Below, one piece after another: positions 33,714 to 42,225 of a stretch of 48,603 nucleotides of DNA (position 1 is its first letter; the number at the start of each line of letters is the position of its first letter). Position numbers and translations under genes: made by a program. The notes beneath the pieces were generated by a model. That model did not search any database. It saw nothing but the letters and a program-made list of their open reading frames with translations, and was not told the origin of the DNA. This stretch comes from Mageeibacillus sp. UBA5747. Its GTDB lineage: Bacteria > Bacillota > Clostridia > Saccharofermentanales > UBA5734. Where the stretch lies: positions 1 to 48,603 of the forward strand of contig DIFN01000092.1 in the NCBI GenBank assembly GCA_002419145.1. The letters run 5' to 3'.

Positions 33714-34847
33714 CTAATTGGTTGTCTCCAGAGACGTGTCGAGGAATTCCTGGACAAAATAGAGGGCTGCCCCGGAGGCGATCGCTTCCATTTTATTGCG
33801 GCAAGGGTACAGGAAGCGGGCAGATTTTTCACTGAAAGGACTTTTCCCATCGATTTTGGTCTGGAGCTGCGGCATGTACTTGTCGATGAAAGGACCGATA
33901 TCGCCGCCAATGATGATGGAGCTGCCAAACATCATCCGGATTTCTGTGATCAGGGTGGCAAGATTTTCCAGATAGGTATCCCAGGTTTTTCTGAGTTTCT
34001 CCTCACCGTTATTCAGGCGGTCAAAAAAGGTGAAAAGCTCGCCGCCTGTCAAGCTGGACAGGACTTCGGCGTTTAAGTAGGGGTCAAAGCAGCCTTTCTG
34101 GCCACAGTAGCATGTTAATCCATCGGGGATCAGGTTGAGATGGCCGAATTCGCTACTGAACAGACCATCTCCGAGGTAGACTTTGTCATTGATGAAAACG
34201 GATCCACCGATGCTGCTGCCCAGGCTGATATAGCAAGCATTGTGGATGTCCGGCGAATGGGCGATCTCAGAATAACCGGCAGCAGCAGAGTCGTGGATCA
34301 GTTTGGTTTTATACGGGATGTACTGGGAGAATTCAGCTCGAGTCATGCCGTGATTGTCAATGACGCGGCCATCGTAAACGTATTCTCCCGTCTGATCAAT
34401 GATGCCAGGAATAGCGATGCCAACACCGAGAATTTTCTCGCGCTGGAGGCCGGCCATGGCAATGATATTCTCGACCTCGGTGCCCAGCACTTTCAGGTAG
34501 TCCTCGTTGCGCTGATAGTCTTTGCGCCGGTAGACATACTTGATGATCTGGCCGTCGAGGTTGATCACGATGCTTTTGATGTGGTGGCGGGTGATGTCCA
34601 GTCCAATGGCTACCCTGGCGTCTGGAATGTACGAGTAGGCGACAGGATTCCTGCCGCCCGCTCGATTGACCACTTTGTTTTCGCAGCTGATCAGTCCCAA
34701 TTCGCTGAGGTAGTTCAGGTTCTGCGTCACCGTCGGCAGGCTGAGTTGCAACGTATAAGCTATTTCCTGCTTAGTCGCCTGGCTATGCTCACGAAGATAA
34801 GAATAGATCCGTTTTCTGTTGTCCGCTTTAATGTCTGCAAGGTTCAT
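33714..34847 (-). CDS. ROK-family transcriptional regulator (XylR/NagC type), first copy
   Basis: The 377-residue protein has an N-terminal winged helix ('NRKRIYSYLREHSQATKQEI' then 'LSLPTVTQNLNYLSELGLI') and a ROK sugar-kinase-like domain ('AIGLDITRHHI', 'GVGIAIPGIIDQ'). The zinc motif is 'CYCGQKGCFDPY'. Such proteins are repressors released by a sugar ligand. It sits inside the catabolic operon between the SDR gene (124 bp upstream) and the unknown gene. The start has a poor ribosome site, so expression may be low. Confidence 0.92.
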   Translation of the reverse strand: MNLADIKADNRKRIYSYLREHSQATKQEIAYTLQLSLPTVTQNLNYLSELGLISCENKVVNRAGGRNPVAYSYIPDARVAIGLDITRHHIKSIVINLDGQIIKYVYRRKDYQRNEDYLKVLGTEVENIIAMAGLQREKILGVGIAIPGIIDQTGEYVYDGRVIDNHGMTRAEFSQYIPYKTKLIHDSAAAGYSEIAHSPDIHNACYISLGSSIGGSVFINDKVYLGDGLFSSEFGHLNLIPDGLTCYCGQKGCFDPYLNAEVLSSLTGGELFTFFDRLNNGEEKLRKTWDTYLENLATLITEIRMMFGSSIIIGGDIGPFIDKYMPQLQTKIDGKSPFSEKSARFLYPCRNKMEAIASGAALYFVQEFLDTSLETTN

Positions 34848-34971
34848 GTGAATTCGGTTTCTTTCTTCCGCGTGGCCAGGGGGTTCCTTCGCCGCTCTTA
34901 TGCGGTAAAAGGGCTCCCGCTATCCCCGGATAATCAGGTAGGGATGATCCGAGAATAGCATAGTCTGCTCC

Positions 34972-35745
34972 TTAAAAACAGGTGAAAGCGCCATCAACGA
35001 CAAAGTCTGATCCCGTGGTGAAATCGCTGGCGTCGCCAGCCAGGTAAACGGCAATGGCCTGGAGCTCATCTGGGCGGCCCATGCGGCCGATCGGTGAAAG
35101 AGCGTTCCACTGCTCGATCAGAGGTTTGAGGTTGGGGGATTCCAGGACCAGGTCCGTACCGATGTAGCCGGGGCTGATCGAATTGACGCGGACGCCGGTC
35201 TTGGCAAATTCGACAGCCATCGATTTGGTCAGCATGATGACGCCAGCTTTGGACGCATTATAGGCGCACTGGGGCTGGGGCACATTGACGATATGGCCGG
35301 ACATCGACGCGGTATTGATGATCGATCCGCGGCCTTGCCTGAGCATAACCCTGGCAGCTGCCTGAGAGGTCAGGAAGACTCCGTTGAGATTGACGTCGAT
35401 GACTTTCTTAAACTGGGCATAAGTCATTTCATCTGCTGGTGCATTGATGCAGATTCCTGCATTGCAGAACGCGACATCGATCTTGCCGAATTGGGCGAGG
35501 ATGGTCTCGATCATCTGGTTGACATCTGTTTCGTTCGTGACGTCAGTTTTGATCGCGAGCGTCTTAACACCCAGCTGGGCGATTTCTGCGGCTGTTTTCT
35601 CTGATTCTGCGAGATCCATGTCGACAATGACCACATGGCTGCCGGCTTCGGCCAGCGCGGTGGCGATGGATTTCCCGATGCCGCGGGCACCGCCCGTGAC
35701 AAAGGACACTTTGCCGTCAAGTCTCATTTTTTCCAAAATTCCCAT
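34972..35745 (-). CDS. Short-chain dehydrogenase/reductase
   Basis: The 257-residue enzyme has the coenzyme motif 'TGGARGIG', 'CNAG', catalytic Ser in 'NTASMSG', catalytic 'YNASK' and 'SPGYIGTDL'. An aspartate after the second strand ('IVDMD') suggests NAD(H) rather than NADP(H). It resembles sorbitol/gluconate/mannitol-type SDRs and likely acts on the imported polyol or the derived keto sugar. AGGAGGA precedes the ATG. Gap of 45 bp to the dehydrogenase gene upstream. Confidence 0.92.
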   Translation of the reverse strand: MGILEKMRLDGKVSFVTGGARGIGKSIATALAEAGSHVVIVDMDLAESEKTAAEIAQLGVKTLAIKTDVTNETDVNQMIETILAQFGKIDVAFCNAGICINAPADEMTYAQFKKVIDVNLNGVFLTSQAAARVMLRQGRGSIINTASMSGHIVNVPQPQCAYNASKAGVIMLTKSMAVEFAKTGVRVNSISPGYIGTDLVLESPNLKPLIEQWNALSPIGRMGRPDELQAIAVYLAGDASDFTTGSDFVVDGAFTCF

Positions 35746-35790
35746 AGAGTCCTCCTAGATTATAGTTATCACACGGTAAACGGCCAATGT

Positions 35791-36828
35791 TCAGCGATCC
35801 ATGTCAATGAGCACTTTCATCGTGGTTTCGCGGTTGCTATCGATGAATTCGTATGCGTCCTGATACTGGACCAGCGGGAAATGCTTACTGACCAGCGGCT
35901 TGAGGTTGACTTTACCTTCACTGACGATGCGAATCGCATCGATGTAGTCGTCATGGCGGTACATCATCGTGGTGTAAAGATCGAGCTCGGAGTCGTTCAA
36001 TTTGGCCAGGTCAACAGTCGCCATGCCTGCAAATACTGCGACGAGGACAATGATGCTGCCTTTTCTGGCATTCTGGATCGCCTGGCCCATGGTGATGTTG
36101 TTGCCCGCGCAATCATAGATCAGATCAGCTTTGTCAGGGCCAAAGCACTCGACCACAACTTGGCCGAATTCGACTTCGCGAGTGTTGAACGCATAATCAG
36201 CGCCACACGCTTTGGCCAGCTTCAAGCGCAGGTCCGACACGTCGGTGACCAGGACCTCGGCCGCGCCAAAGGCTTTCAAGGTCTGGACCAGAAGGATGCC
36301 GATCGGTCCTGCTCCCAGGACGGCCACTTTCTTACCTGTGATGTCGCCAACGCGCTTGACTGCATGCACAGCGACGGCCAGAGGTTCGATCATGGCACCT
36401 TCCTCAAAGGTCATCGAATCAGGCAGCAGGGTGATCTTTGCCGCATCGACAGCAAAATATTCGCTGGCGGCACCGGTGGTCTGGAAGCCCATGACTTTGA
36501 GGTTTTCGCACAGGTTGTATTTGCCATGGCGGCAGGGGTGGCATTGGCCACAGGTCACCTGGGGCTCGATGGTCACTTTCTGGCCGATGGCCAAGCTCGT
36601 GACTCCTTCGCCCAGAGCGACAATCTCGCCGGAAACTTCATGACCCTGAGTCAGAGGGTAGGTGACGTAGGGATGCTGGCCATGGAAGACATGAATGTCG
36701 CTGCCACAGACGCCCACCCGTTTCATGGCCACGAGGACCTGGCCGGGTTTGACCTCAGGGACAGGAACCTCCTTGATTTCAATGGTATGGGGCGCGGTCA
36801 TAACTTGCTGGTACATAGTTGATTTCAT
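35791..36828 (-). CDS. Zinc-dependent medium-chain dehydrogenase (polyol dehydrogenase-like), copy 1
   Basis: The 345-residue enzyme has 'GVCGSDIHVFHG' and 'GHEVSGEIVALGEG' (catalytic zinc), 'CGQCHPCRHGKYNLC' (structural zinc) and 'LGAGPIGILLVQTLKAFG' (cofactor binding). It groups with xylitol/sorbitol dehydrogenases. It follows the permease gene by 48 bp in the importer operon, so it probably performs the first oxidation of the imported compound. It is distinct in sequence from the dehydrogenase at 30557-31576. Confidence 0.92.
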   Translation of the reverse strand: MKSTMYQQVMTAPHTIEIKEVPVPEVKPGQVLVAMKRVGVCGSDIHVFHGQHPYVTYPLTQGHEVSGEIVALGEGVTSLAIGQKVTIEPQVTCGQCHPCRHGKYNLCENLKVMGFQTTGAASEYFAVDAAKITLLPDSMTFEEGAMIEPLAVAVHAVKRVGDITGKKVAVLGAGPIGILLVQTLKAFGAAEVLVTDVSDLRLKLAKACGADYAFNTREVEFGQVVVECFGPDKADLIYDCAGNNITMGQAIQNARKGSIIVLVAVFAGMATVDLAKLNDSELDLYTTMMYRHDDYIDAIRIVSEGKVNLKPLVSKHFPLVQYQDAYEFIDSNRETTMKVLIDMDR

Positions 36829-36876
36829 AAATTCACTTCCTCATGTTCAAAAACCGGCGGATATCAAGGGCCCGGG

Positions 36877-37830
36877 TCATGCTTTAGCCAGGCTGCCTTT
36901 GTTCTGGATGCTGTCAAAACCGACAGCCAGGATCAGGACGATGCCTTTGACAACCATCTGCATGTAGGTGCTGACGTTCATCAGGACCATGCCATTGGTC
37001 AGGATACCGATGATCAAGGTGCCTGCGATGACGTTAGAGATTTTGCCGAAACCACCGTTGACCGAAACACCACCGAGGACGACGCAGGTAATGACATCGA
37101 ATTCAAACCCTTTGCCAGCGGTCGGCTGGGCTGAGTTGGTGCGCGAGAGCATGACAATCCCAGCCAGACCGGCAAAGAAGCCGGAGAGGGCGTAGATCAT
37201 GAACTTGACGGAATTGACTTTGATCCCGGACAGACGGGAAGCTTCTTCGTTGCCACCAACAGCATAGAAGTAGCGGCCGAAGTAGGTTTTGTTGAGAATG
37301 AAAGCACCAACCGCAAACGCGATGGCCATGATGATGACCGGGACCGGAACTGGTCCGATATAGCCCTGGCCAATCAGTTTGAAAGCCGGGTCAAAGCCGT
37401 AAATGGGCGTGCCGCCGGACATGAGGTAGGCCGCGCCTTCGAAGATGATCTGGGTGGCAAAAGTTGCGATAATAGCAGGCATTTTGATCCTGGCGACCAT
37501 AAAACCGTTGAGGGCACCGATGGCAGTGGCCAGCATCAGGGATGTGATGATTGCCGCGACAATCGAGAAGTTCATCTTGACCATCAGGTAGGCAGCCACA
37601 ACGTTGACCAGGGTGATGATCGAGCCGGCAGCCAGGTCGATGCCGCCAATCAGGATAACAAATGTCATGCCGACGGCCGCGATTCCGAACATCGAGACCT
37701 GACGGGCGATGGTGAACAAGTTGTTGGTGGAAACAAATTTGTCGTTTGCCGCAGCAAAGGCAATGAAGAGAACGACGAGAACCAGCCAAATTGCTTTGTC
37801 CCGAATCTGGTTCATGATATTGTTTTTCAT
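36877..37830 (-). CDS. ABC sugar transporter permease (RbsC type)
   Basis: The 317-residue protein has about nine hydrophobic segments and the RbsC/XylH/AraH family features 'GMTFVILIGGIDLAAGSI', 'ALNGFMVARIKMPAIIATF' and 'GRYFYAVGGNEEASRLSGI'. It forms the membrane channel for the binding protein and ATPase encoded just upstream. Start moved to 37830, where GGAGG precedes the ATG; the open frame extends to 37881 but overlaps the ATPase gene there. Gap to the ATPase gene is 10 bp. Confidence 0.95.
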   Translation of the reverse strand: MKNNIMNQIRDKAIWLVLVVLFIAFAAANDKFVSTNNLFTIARQVSMFGIAAVGMTFVILIGGIDLAAGSIITLVNVVAAYLMVKMNFSIVAAIITSLMLATAIGALNGFMVARIKMPAIIATFATQIIFEGAAYLMSGGTPIYGFDPAFKLIGQGYIGPVPVPVIIMAIAFAVGAFILNKTYFGRYFYAVGGNEEASRLSGIKVNSVKFMIYALSGFFAGLAGIVMLSRTNSAQPTAGKGFEFDVITCVVLGGVSVNGGFGKISNVIAGTLIIGILTNGMVLMNVSTYMQMVVKGIVLILAVGFDSIQNKGSLAKA

Positions 37831-37840
37831 GGAAAACCTC

Positions 37841-39331
37841 CTATACGGCAGATGCCAATCGCATAATCGCGTTCTGGTCAAAGGATTCTTTCTTAAGTTC
37901 GCCGGTCATCTTGCCTTCGGCCAGGACGATGATGCGGTCGGACATGCCCATCAGTTCTTCCATTTCCGATGAGATGAGCAGGATGCTCTTGCCTTGTTCC
38001 ACCAGGTTATTGATCAGCGAATAGATTTCAAACTTGGCACCGACGTCGATCCCGCGCGTGGGTTCGTCAAAGATAATCAGCTCGGAGTTGGCGGCCAGCC
38101 ATTTGCCCAGGATAACTTTCTGCTGATTGCCACCGGAGAGGTTGCGCACCAGCTGGTTGACACTCGGCGTTTTGATCAGCAAATTGGTCTTGTATAAATT
38201 GGCAGTTTCCAGTTCCTTTCCGGAATTGATGACTGAGAACTTGGAAATCCGGTTGTAGATGGCCATGTTGATGTTGTTCTTGACCGATAGACTGAGCAGA
38301 GCACCGTGGCGCTTTCGATCTTCTGGGACGAGCGCAATACCCGCATCGATCGCCTGACGCGGACTTCTGGGGTGGATTTCCTTGCCCTTGAAAAGGATCT
38401 TGCCCGAGGTTTTCTCGACAGCTCCGAATAGCATCTGCGCCAGCTCCGTGCGACCTGCACCAACCAAGCCCCCAAGACCGAGGACTTCGCCTTTGTGCAG
38501 CTTGAAGCTGATGTTGGTGTCGCCGTTGCCTGTCACATCCTGCAGTTCCAGGATGGTTTCGTCATAGCGGATGCAATCCGGTCGGGCCGGATAGGTCTCA
38601 GTCAGTTCGCGGCCAACCATCAGGCGGATCAGCTCATCGACATGGGAGTCTTTGGTGATCAGCGTCTTGATGTATTCGCCGTCTCTAAGGACCACGACGC
38701 GGTCAGACAGACGGAAAATTTCATCGAGGCGGTGGGAAATGTAAATGATGGAGACGCCCTGCGATTTCAGCAGCTCACAAACTTTGAACATACTTTCGAC
38801 CTCGGCACTGGTCAGAGGCGCTGATGGCTCGTCCATGATCAGGACTTTGGCGTTTTGCTTGATCGCCTTGGCGATTTCGACCATCTGCTGATAGCCAACG
38901 GTCAGATCGCCACAGAGCTTTTTCGGGTCGATCTTGATGTTGAGCTGGGCGAATGCCTTTTCAGCTTCTCTTTCCATGGCCTTTTTGTCGATCAGCAACC
39001 CATTGCGAATCGGATTGCCCAGGAAAAGATTCTCAGCAGCCGACAGGCCTTTGACGTTGTTGAATTCCTGGTAGATGATGGCAATGCCGTTTTCGGCGGC
39101 CAGTTGAGGTGACATGCTGGTGAATTCCTTGCCATTGACAATGATCTTGCCGGACGTCGGGATAACCGCACCGGAGCAAGTCTTGATCAAGGTGGATTTG
39201 CCGGCACCATTTTCACCGATCAGGGCCAGAATCTCGCCTTTCCTGACTTCGAGCGAGACATCTTTCAGCGCCTGAACACCGGGGTATTCTTTGGAAATAT
39301 GCTGCAATTGCAGGACGTATTCTTCATTCAT
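37841..39331 (-). CDS. ABC sugar transporter ATPase, duplicated domain (RbsA type)
   Basis: The 496-residue protein holds two ABC domains. The first has Walker A 'GENGAGKST', signature 'LTVGYQQMVEIAKA' and Walker B 'VLIMDEPSAPL'. The second has a degenerate Walker A 'GLVGAGRTE', signature 'LSGGNQQKVIL' and Walker B 'LIIFDEPTRGID'. This asymmetry is normal in ribose/xylose/galactoside importers. It powers the importer with the permease downstream. A strong stem-loop in the gap to the binding-protein gene probably sets its lower dose. Confidence 0.96.
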   Translation of the reverse strand: MNEEYVLQLQHISKEYPGVQALKDVSLEVRKGEILALIGENGAGKSTLIKTCSGAVIPTSGKIIVNGKEFTSMSPQLAAENGIAIIYQEFNNVKGLSAAENLFLGNPIRNGLLIDKKAMEREAEKAFAQLNIKIDPKKLCGDLTVGYQQMVEIAKAIKQNAKVLIMDEPSAPLTSAEVESMFKVCELLKSQGVSIIYISHRLDEIFRLSDRVVVLRDGEYIKTLITKDSHVDELIRLMVGRELTETYPARPDCIRYDETILELQDVTGNGDTNISFKLHKGEVLGLGGLVGAGRTELAQMLFGAVEKTSGKILFKGKEIHPRSPRQAIDAGIALVPEDRKRHGALLSLSVKNNINMAIYNRISKFSVINSGKELETANLYKTNLLIKTPSVNQLVRNLSGGNQQKVILGKWLAANSELIIFDEPTRGIDVGAKFEIYSLINNLVEQGKSILLISSEMEELMGMSDRIIVLAEGKMTGELKKESFDQNAIMRLASAV

Positions 39332-39356
39332 ACTCTAGCACCCTTTTCTTTAAAAT

Positions 39357-39383
39357 GTGGAGCTGCCTGAGAGGCAGCTCCAC
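39357..39383 (-). terminator. Intercistronic stem-loop after the binding-protein gene
   Basis: A perfect 11-bp stem, GTGGAGCTGCC and GGCAGCTCCAC, has a 5-base loop. The reverse-strand tail is ATTTTAAAG, too weak for full termination. It likely protects the binding-protein message or causes partial termination, giving more binding protein than ATPase. Confidence 0.75.
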
Positions 39384-39408
39384 ACTCGGTCACAGTGATC
39401 TGATGCTA

Positions 39409-40443
39409 TTATTTGTAGTCAGCCAGATATTCAGCTGCATTCGAGGCGTCGATGACCAGGAGCGGTCTGTAGAGGTTCTGTTCAGCAAATTTTTCGCCGT
39501 TCAGGAGTCTCTCGTAGAGGTTGACGACTGCTTCGGCAGTCTTTTTGTTGGAGCCTTCGAAACCGACAGAGGCACGGGAGGCCTGGCCAGCAACAATGGC
39601 TTCGAGCTGCTGCTGAGTGGCGTCAGCGGAGAAGATGCCGACATCTTCCGGGATTTTGCCGCCATACTTGGACATGAAGGCTTCGTTGGCGCCAATGTCA
39701 CCACCCGCACCGATGGAGCAGACAACTTTGACATCCGGGTTAGCCTGGAAGATGGTTTCCATGTTGGACAGGGCGGTCTGGGCGTCGAGAGCAGGCTGCT
39801 GGGCTACGACTTCGTACTTGCCATCGGCCTTTTCTTTCATGGCGTTCAGGATACCCGTTTCGCGTTCGAGCAGGATGGGGGTCTGCGGGTAGTTCATGAT
39901 AGCGACCTGAGCTTTGTTGTCAGTAGAGTAGTGGGCATTGATAAAGTCAGCGGCGGCAGAACCGATGGTGTAGCCGAGCTTGGTGTTGTCAAGGACCCAG
40001 TTGAGGTCGCTGTTGGTCATCTTGTCGTCCCAGACCATGACTTTGATGCCAGCATCGCGGGCATTCTTGAGGTAGTCTTCGATGGCGTTGGGGTCAGAAG
40101 GATGGACCATGATCAAGTCGACTTCATTGGTGATGAAGTTCTCGATCTGCTGGATCTGAGTGGCAGAGTTGTCGTTGCAAGCCAGGATCGTGTATTCCCA
40201 GCCTTTGGCTTTGAGCAAAGTTTCGACTTCACCGAAAACGCCAGCCCAGTAGCTGTTCTCAAGGGACTGGATGGTGATGCCGACTTTGAAATTGCCAGCA
40301 GCGGCCGGAGCAGCTGTGGTCTCACCAGCCGGAGCAGCGGTGGTAGTAGCGGCCGGAGCAGCAGTTGGCGGTGTGGTGGAGCAGCCAGCCAGCACAGAAA
40401 CCAGCAGGGCTACGAGCAGGGCGATGGACAAGATCTTTTTCAT
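39409..40443 (-). CDS. ABC sugar transporter substrate-binding lipoprotein
   Basis: The 344-residue protein has a signal peptide with lipobox LAGC (Cys21), an Ala/Thr/Pro-rich spacer and a type I sugar-binding fold: 'VGITIQSLENSYWAGVFGEV', 'LIMVHPSDPNAIEDYL' and 'VMVWDDKM'. Its first position in the operon, the strong GGAGG site and the promoter at 40578-40607 fit a highly expressed receptor. Ligand unknown; the downstream dehydrogenases and ketose kinases favour a polyol or rare pentose/hexose. Confidence 0.94.
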   Translation of the reverse strand: MKKILSIALLVALLVSVLAGCSTTPPTAAPAATTTAAPAGETTAAPAAAGNFKVGITIQSLENSYWAGVFGEVETLLKAKGWEYTILACNDNSATQIQQIENFITNEVDLIMVHPSDPNAIEDYLKNARDAGIKVMVWDDKMTNSDLNWVLDNTKLGYTIGSAAADFINAHYSTDNKAQVAIMNYPQTPILLERETGILNAMKEKADGKYEVVAQQPALDAQTALSNMETIFQANPDVKVVCSIGAGGDIGANEAFMSKYGGKIPEDVGIFSADATQQQLEAIVAGQASRASVGFEGSNKKTAEAVVNLYERLLNGEKFAEQNLYRPLLVIDASNAAEYLADYK

Positions 40444-40540
40444 AGAATTTCCTCCCTTTTTATTTATAAGCAGCAGGTGCTGCCTATGACCTTGATTGAG
40501 AGACTCGGAAACGAGATCGATATTTGGAGTTTCGGTTAAT

Positions 40541-40567
40541 TCATTTTGTAAAATGATTTTGTAAATC
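40541..40567. promoter_or_regulatory. Tandem operator-like sites downstream of the importer promoter
   Basis: ATTTTGTAAA occurs twice, at 40543-40552 and 40556-40565. The first lies in the near-palindrome TCATTTTGTAAAATGA (40541-40556) and the second in GATTTTGTAAATC (40555-40567). They lie just downstream of the predicted transcript start. I infer binding by one of the two ROK repressors. Confidence 0.6.
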
Positions 40568-40577
40568 TAACAATCAT

Positions 40578-40607
40578 AAGTTACTACTTGTCTTGTGCAC
40601 TTGTCAA
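40578..40607 (-). promoter_or_regulatory. Promoter of the sugar importer/catabolic operon
   Basis: On the reverse strand a consensus TTGACA (complement of 40602-40607) and TAACTT (complement of 40578-40583) have an 18-bp spacer. The region 40444-40885 contains only this promoter, operators and the ROK terminator; no gene is seen. TTGTGCACTT at 40593-40602 resembles the palindrome TTGTGCACAA at 40785-40794. Confidence 0.65.
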
Positions 40608-40809
40608 CACTTTTTTCAAATTATCCAAATATTTTATATGATTCTGTCTGATGAATGATGATGTTACTTTATTTTTAACTTTTGTAATCGTCTTAATTAA
40701 GTAATTTGATCTTAAGCCTGTCTACAGTCTATGTCAACCATTGAGCTGAAATTTAGCCAATCGGACAGGGAATGTATAATTGTTTTGTGCACAATCTACA
40801 GCGCACCGT

Positions 40810-40847
40810 AAAAAAATCTGCCCCCGGGCGTTCCCTCTGAGGCAGAT
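40810..40847 (-). terminator. Terminator after the second ROK gene
   Basis: On the reverse strand ATCTGCC (complement of 40841-40847) pairs with GGCAGAT (complement of 40816-40822) and is followed by seven T. It separates the ROK gene from the importer operon. Confidence 0.75.
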
Positions 40848-40885
40848 CAAAAAATCTTATGCGGGGTTGATTCAGATCGTCTGAT

Positions 40886-42043
40886 TCAAATCGTCTGGAT
40901 GAAGGCCTCGATCAGGCGCAAGGCAGCGCCCAGTGCGGACGCTTCTACTTTGAACTGGCAGGAACGGATGTAGTCGGCATCAAGGTCAAACGGATTGAGC
41001 TTGATCACTCTTCTGCGCAGATCATCCAGATAGGCGTCGATGCAGCTGCCGACATATCCGCCGATGATCAACGGGCTGTCAAATGCCATGCGCAGGGAAT
41101 TGACAGCGATGGCGAGGTGGTCCAGATATTGGGACCAGCTCCTGCCAAGCGGTTCAGACTGGGCGAGGGACTCGAAAAAAACTTCCAGTTTGCCATCGGT
41201 CAGGTTTGAGAGAACTCTGGCTGAGCAGTAACTGTCCACGCAGCCATCTTTGCCGCAATAGCAGGTTGTTCCCCCGGGAACCAATGTCATGTGGCCAAAT
41301 TCGCCACTGCGGCAATGATCTCCAAGAAACAAATTTTCAAAGGCGGGCTTGTGATCAAAGTCATGCTTGGGCTGGGTGAAAATCGCCCCGCCGACATAAT
41401 TGCTTAAGGACAGATAGATCGACGTCCTCTGCTCAGGGTCATGGTACATTTCGGCAATCATCGCGGCATTGGCATCATTGGTCAAGGTGCAGGGGTGTGG
41501 GATGAACTCAAAAAATCGCTGGCTGGGAACGCCTGCAATTCCGAGAGCATGGGAATGAGTGACCATGCGATTGTCAAGGGAGACGATGCCTGGAATCGAG
41601 AGGCCAAAACCCAGAAATTGGCTGGTTGGACGTTTGGACTCCTCCAGAAATGCCAGGGCCAGATCGGCTAATTCGCGATAGTAGATTTCGTTATCGGTAA
41701 AGACCTTTTTCTGGCGCCGATGGACAAGGACATCCCCTGACAAGTCCGTCAGAACCAAGCCAATGTGGTTTTGCGTGATATCGATCCCTATGGCGAAGCG
41801 AGCCTCATAGATCGGCATCAGGGCGATGGCTTTGCGGCCGCCCGTAGAATCAAACGTCCCAGCCTCAGCCACCAGGCCACGTTCCATCAGCTCGCTGACA
41901 TTCTGCAGGACGGTCGGGACACTGATCCCAAGCCGGGCTGCAATCTCAGGTCGCGACACGCGGCCCTGTCGATTGATGAGCCAATACATCTGGTTGCGGT
42001 TGATCCGCTTGACTTCCATATTGCTGACACGTTTGCCTGCCAT
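40886..42043 (-). CDS. ROK-family transcriptional regulator (XylR/NagC type), second copy
   Basis: The 385-residue protein has a winged-helix N-terminus ('MYWLINRQGRVSRPEIAARL', 'ISVPTVLQNVSELMERGLV'), a ROK domain ('AIGIDITQNHIGLVLTD', 'FGLSIPGIVSLDN') and the zinc motif 'CYCGKDGCVDSY'. It lies upstream of the importer operon on the same strand but has its own terminator. It is similar in design to the ROK protein encoded inside the operon but divergent in sequence. It is the best candidate for the operators at 40541-40567. Confidence 0.92.
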   Translation of the reverse strand: MAGKRVSNMEVKRINRNQMYWLINRQGRVSRPEIAARLGISVPTVLQNVSELMERGLVAEAGTFDSTGGRKAIALMPIYEARFAIGIDITQNHIGLVLTDLSGDVLVHRRQKKVFTDNEIYYRELADLALAFLEESKRPTSQFLGFGLSIPGIVSLDNRMVTHSHALGIAGVPSQRFFEFIPHPCTLTNDANAAMIAEMYHDPEQRTSIYLSLSNYVGGAIFTQPKHDFDHKPAFENLFLGDHCRSGEFGHMTLVPGGTTCYCGKDGCVDSYCSARVLSNLTDGKLEVFFESLAQSEPLGRSWSQYLDHLAIAVNSLRMAFDSPLIIGGYVGSCIDAYLDDLRRRVIKLNPFDLDADYIRSCQFKVEASALGAALRLIEAFIQTI

Positions 42044-42061
42044 AATCCCGCCTGCTTCCTG

Positions 42062-42089
42062 GATACTTGCTTTATTTAATAAAAGTATC
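42062..42089. promoter_or_regulatory. Inverted repeat upstream of the second ROK gene
   Basis: GATACTT (42062-42068) and AAGTATC (42083-42089) form a perfect 7-bp inverted repeat around an AT-rich core that itself contains TTTATT-T-AATAAA. It lies 20-45 bp before the ROK start and may be an autoregulatory site. Confidence 0.5.
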
Positions 42090-42131
42090 TAACAATGTCA
42101 GTATAGCGAATAGCCAGGCAGATTGCACGCT

Positions 42132-42172
42132 CAAAATAGCACAAGCCGGAATCCACCAATCCCGGCTTGTGC
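42132..42172 (-). terminator. Terminator after the TIM-barrel gene
   Basis: A perfect 11-bp stem, GCACAAGCCGG (42139-42149) with CCGGCTTGTGC (42162-42172), is followed on the reverse strand by TATTTTGA. Confidence 0.75.
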
Positions 42173-42225
42173 CATCTTGAGAAAAAGTCGATCGATTGTC
42201 CTTATACAGGATCCGTGGGCGTTAT

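Noticed and set aside
35635..36822. A 395-codon forward frame opposite the dehydrogenase gene
   Set aside because: It is antisense to a dehydrogenase with intact zinc and cofactor motifs, and has no ribosome site.
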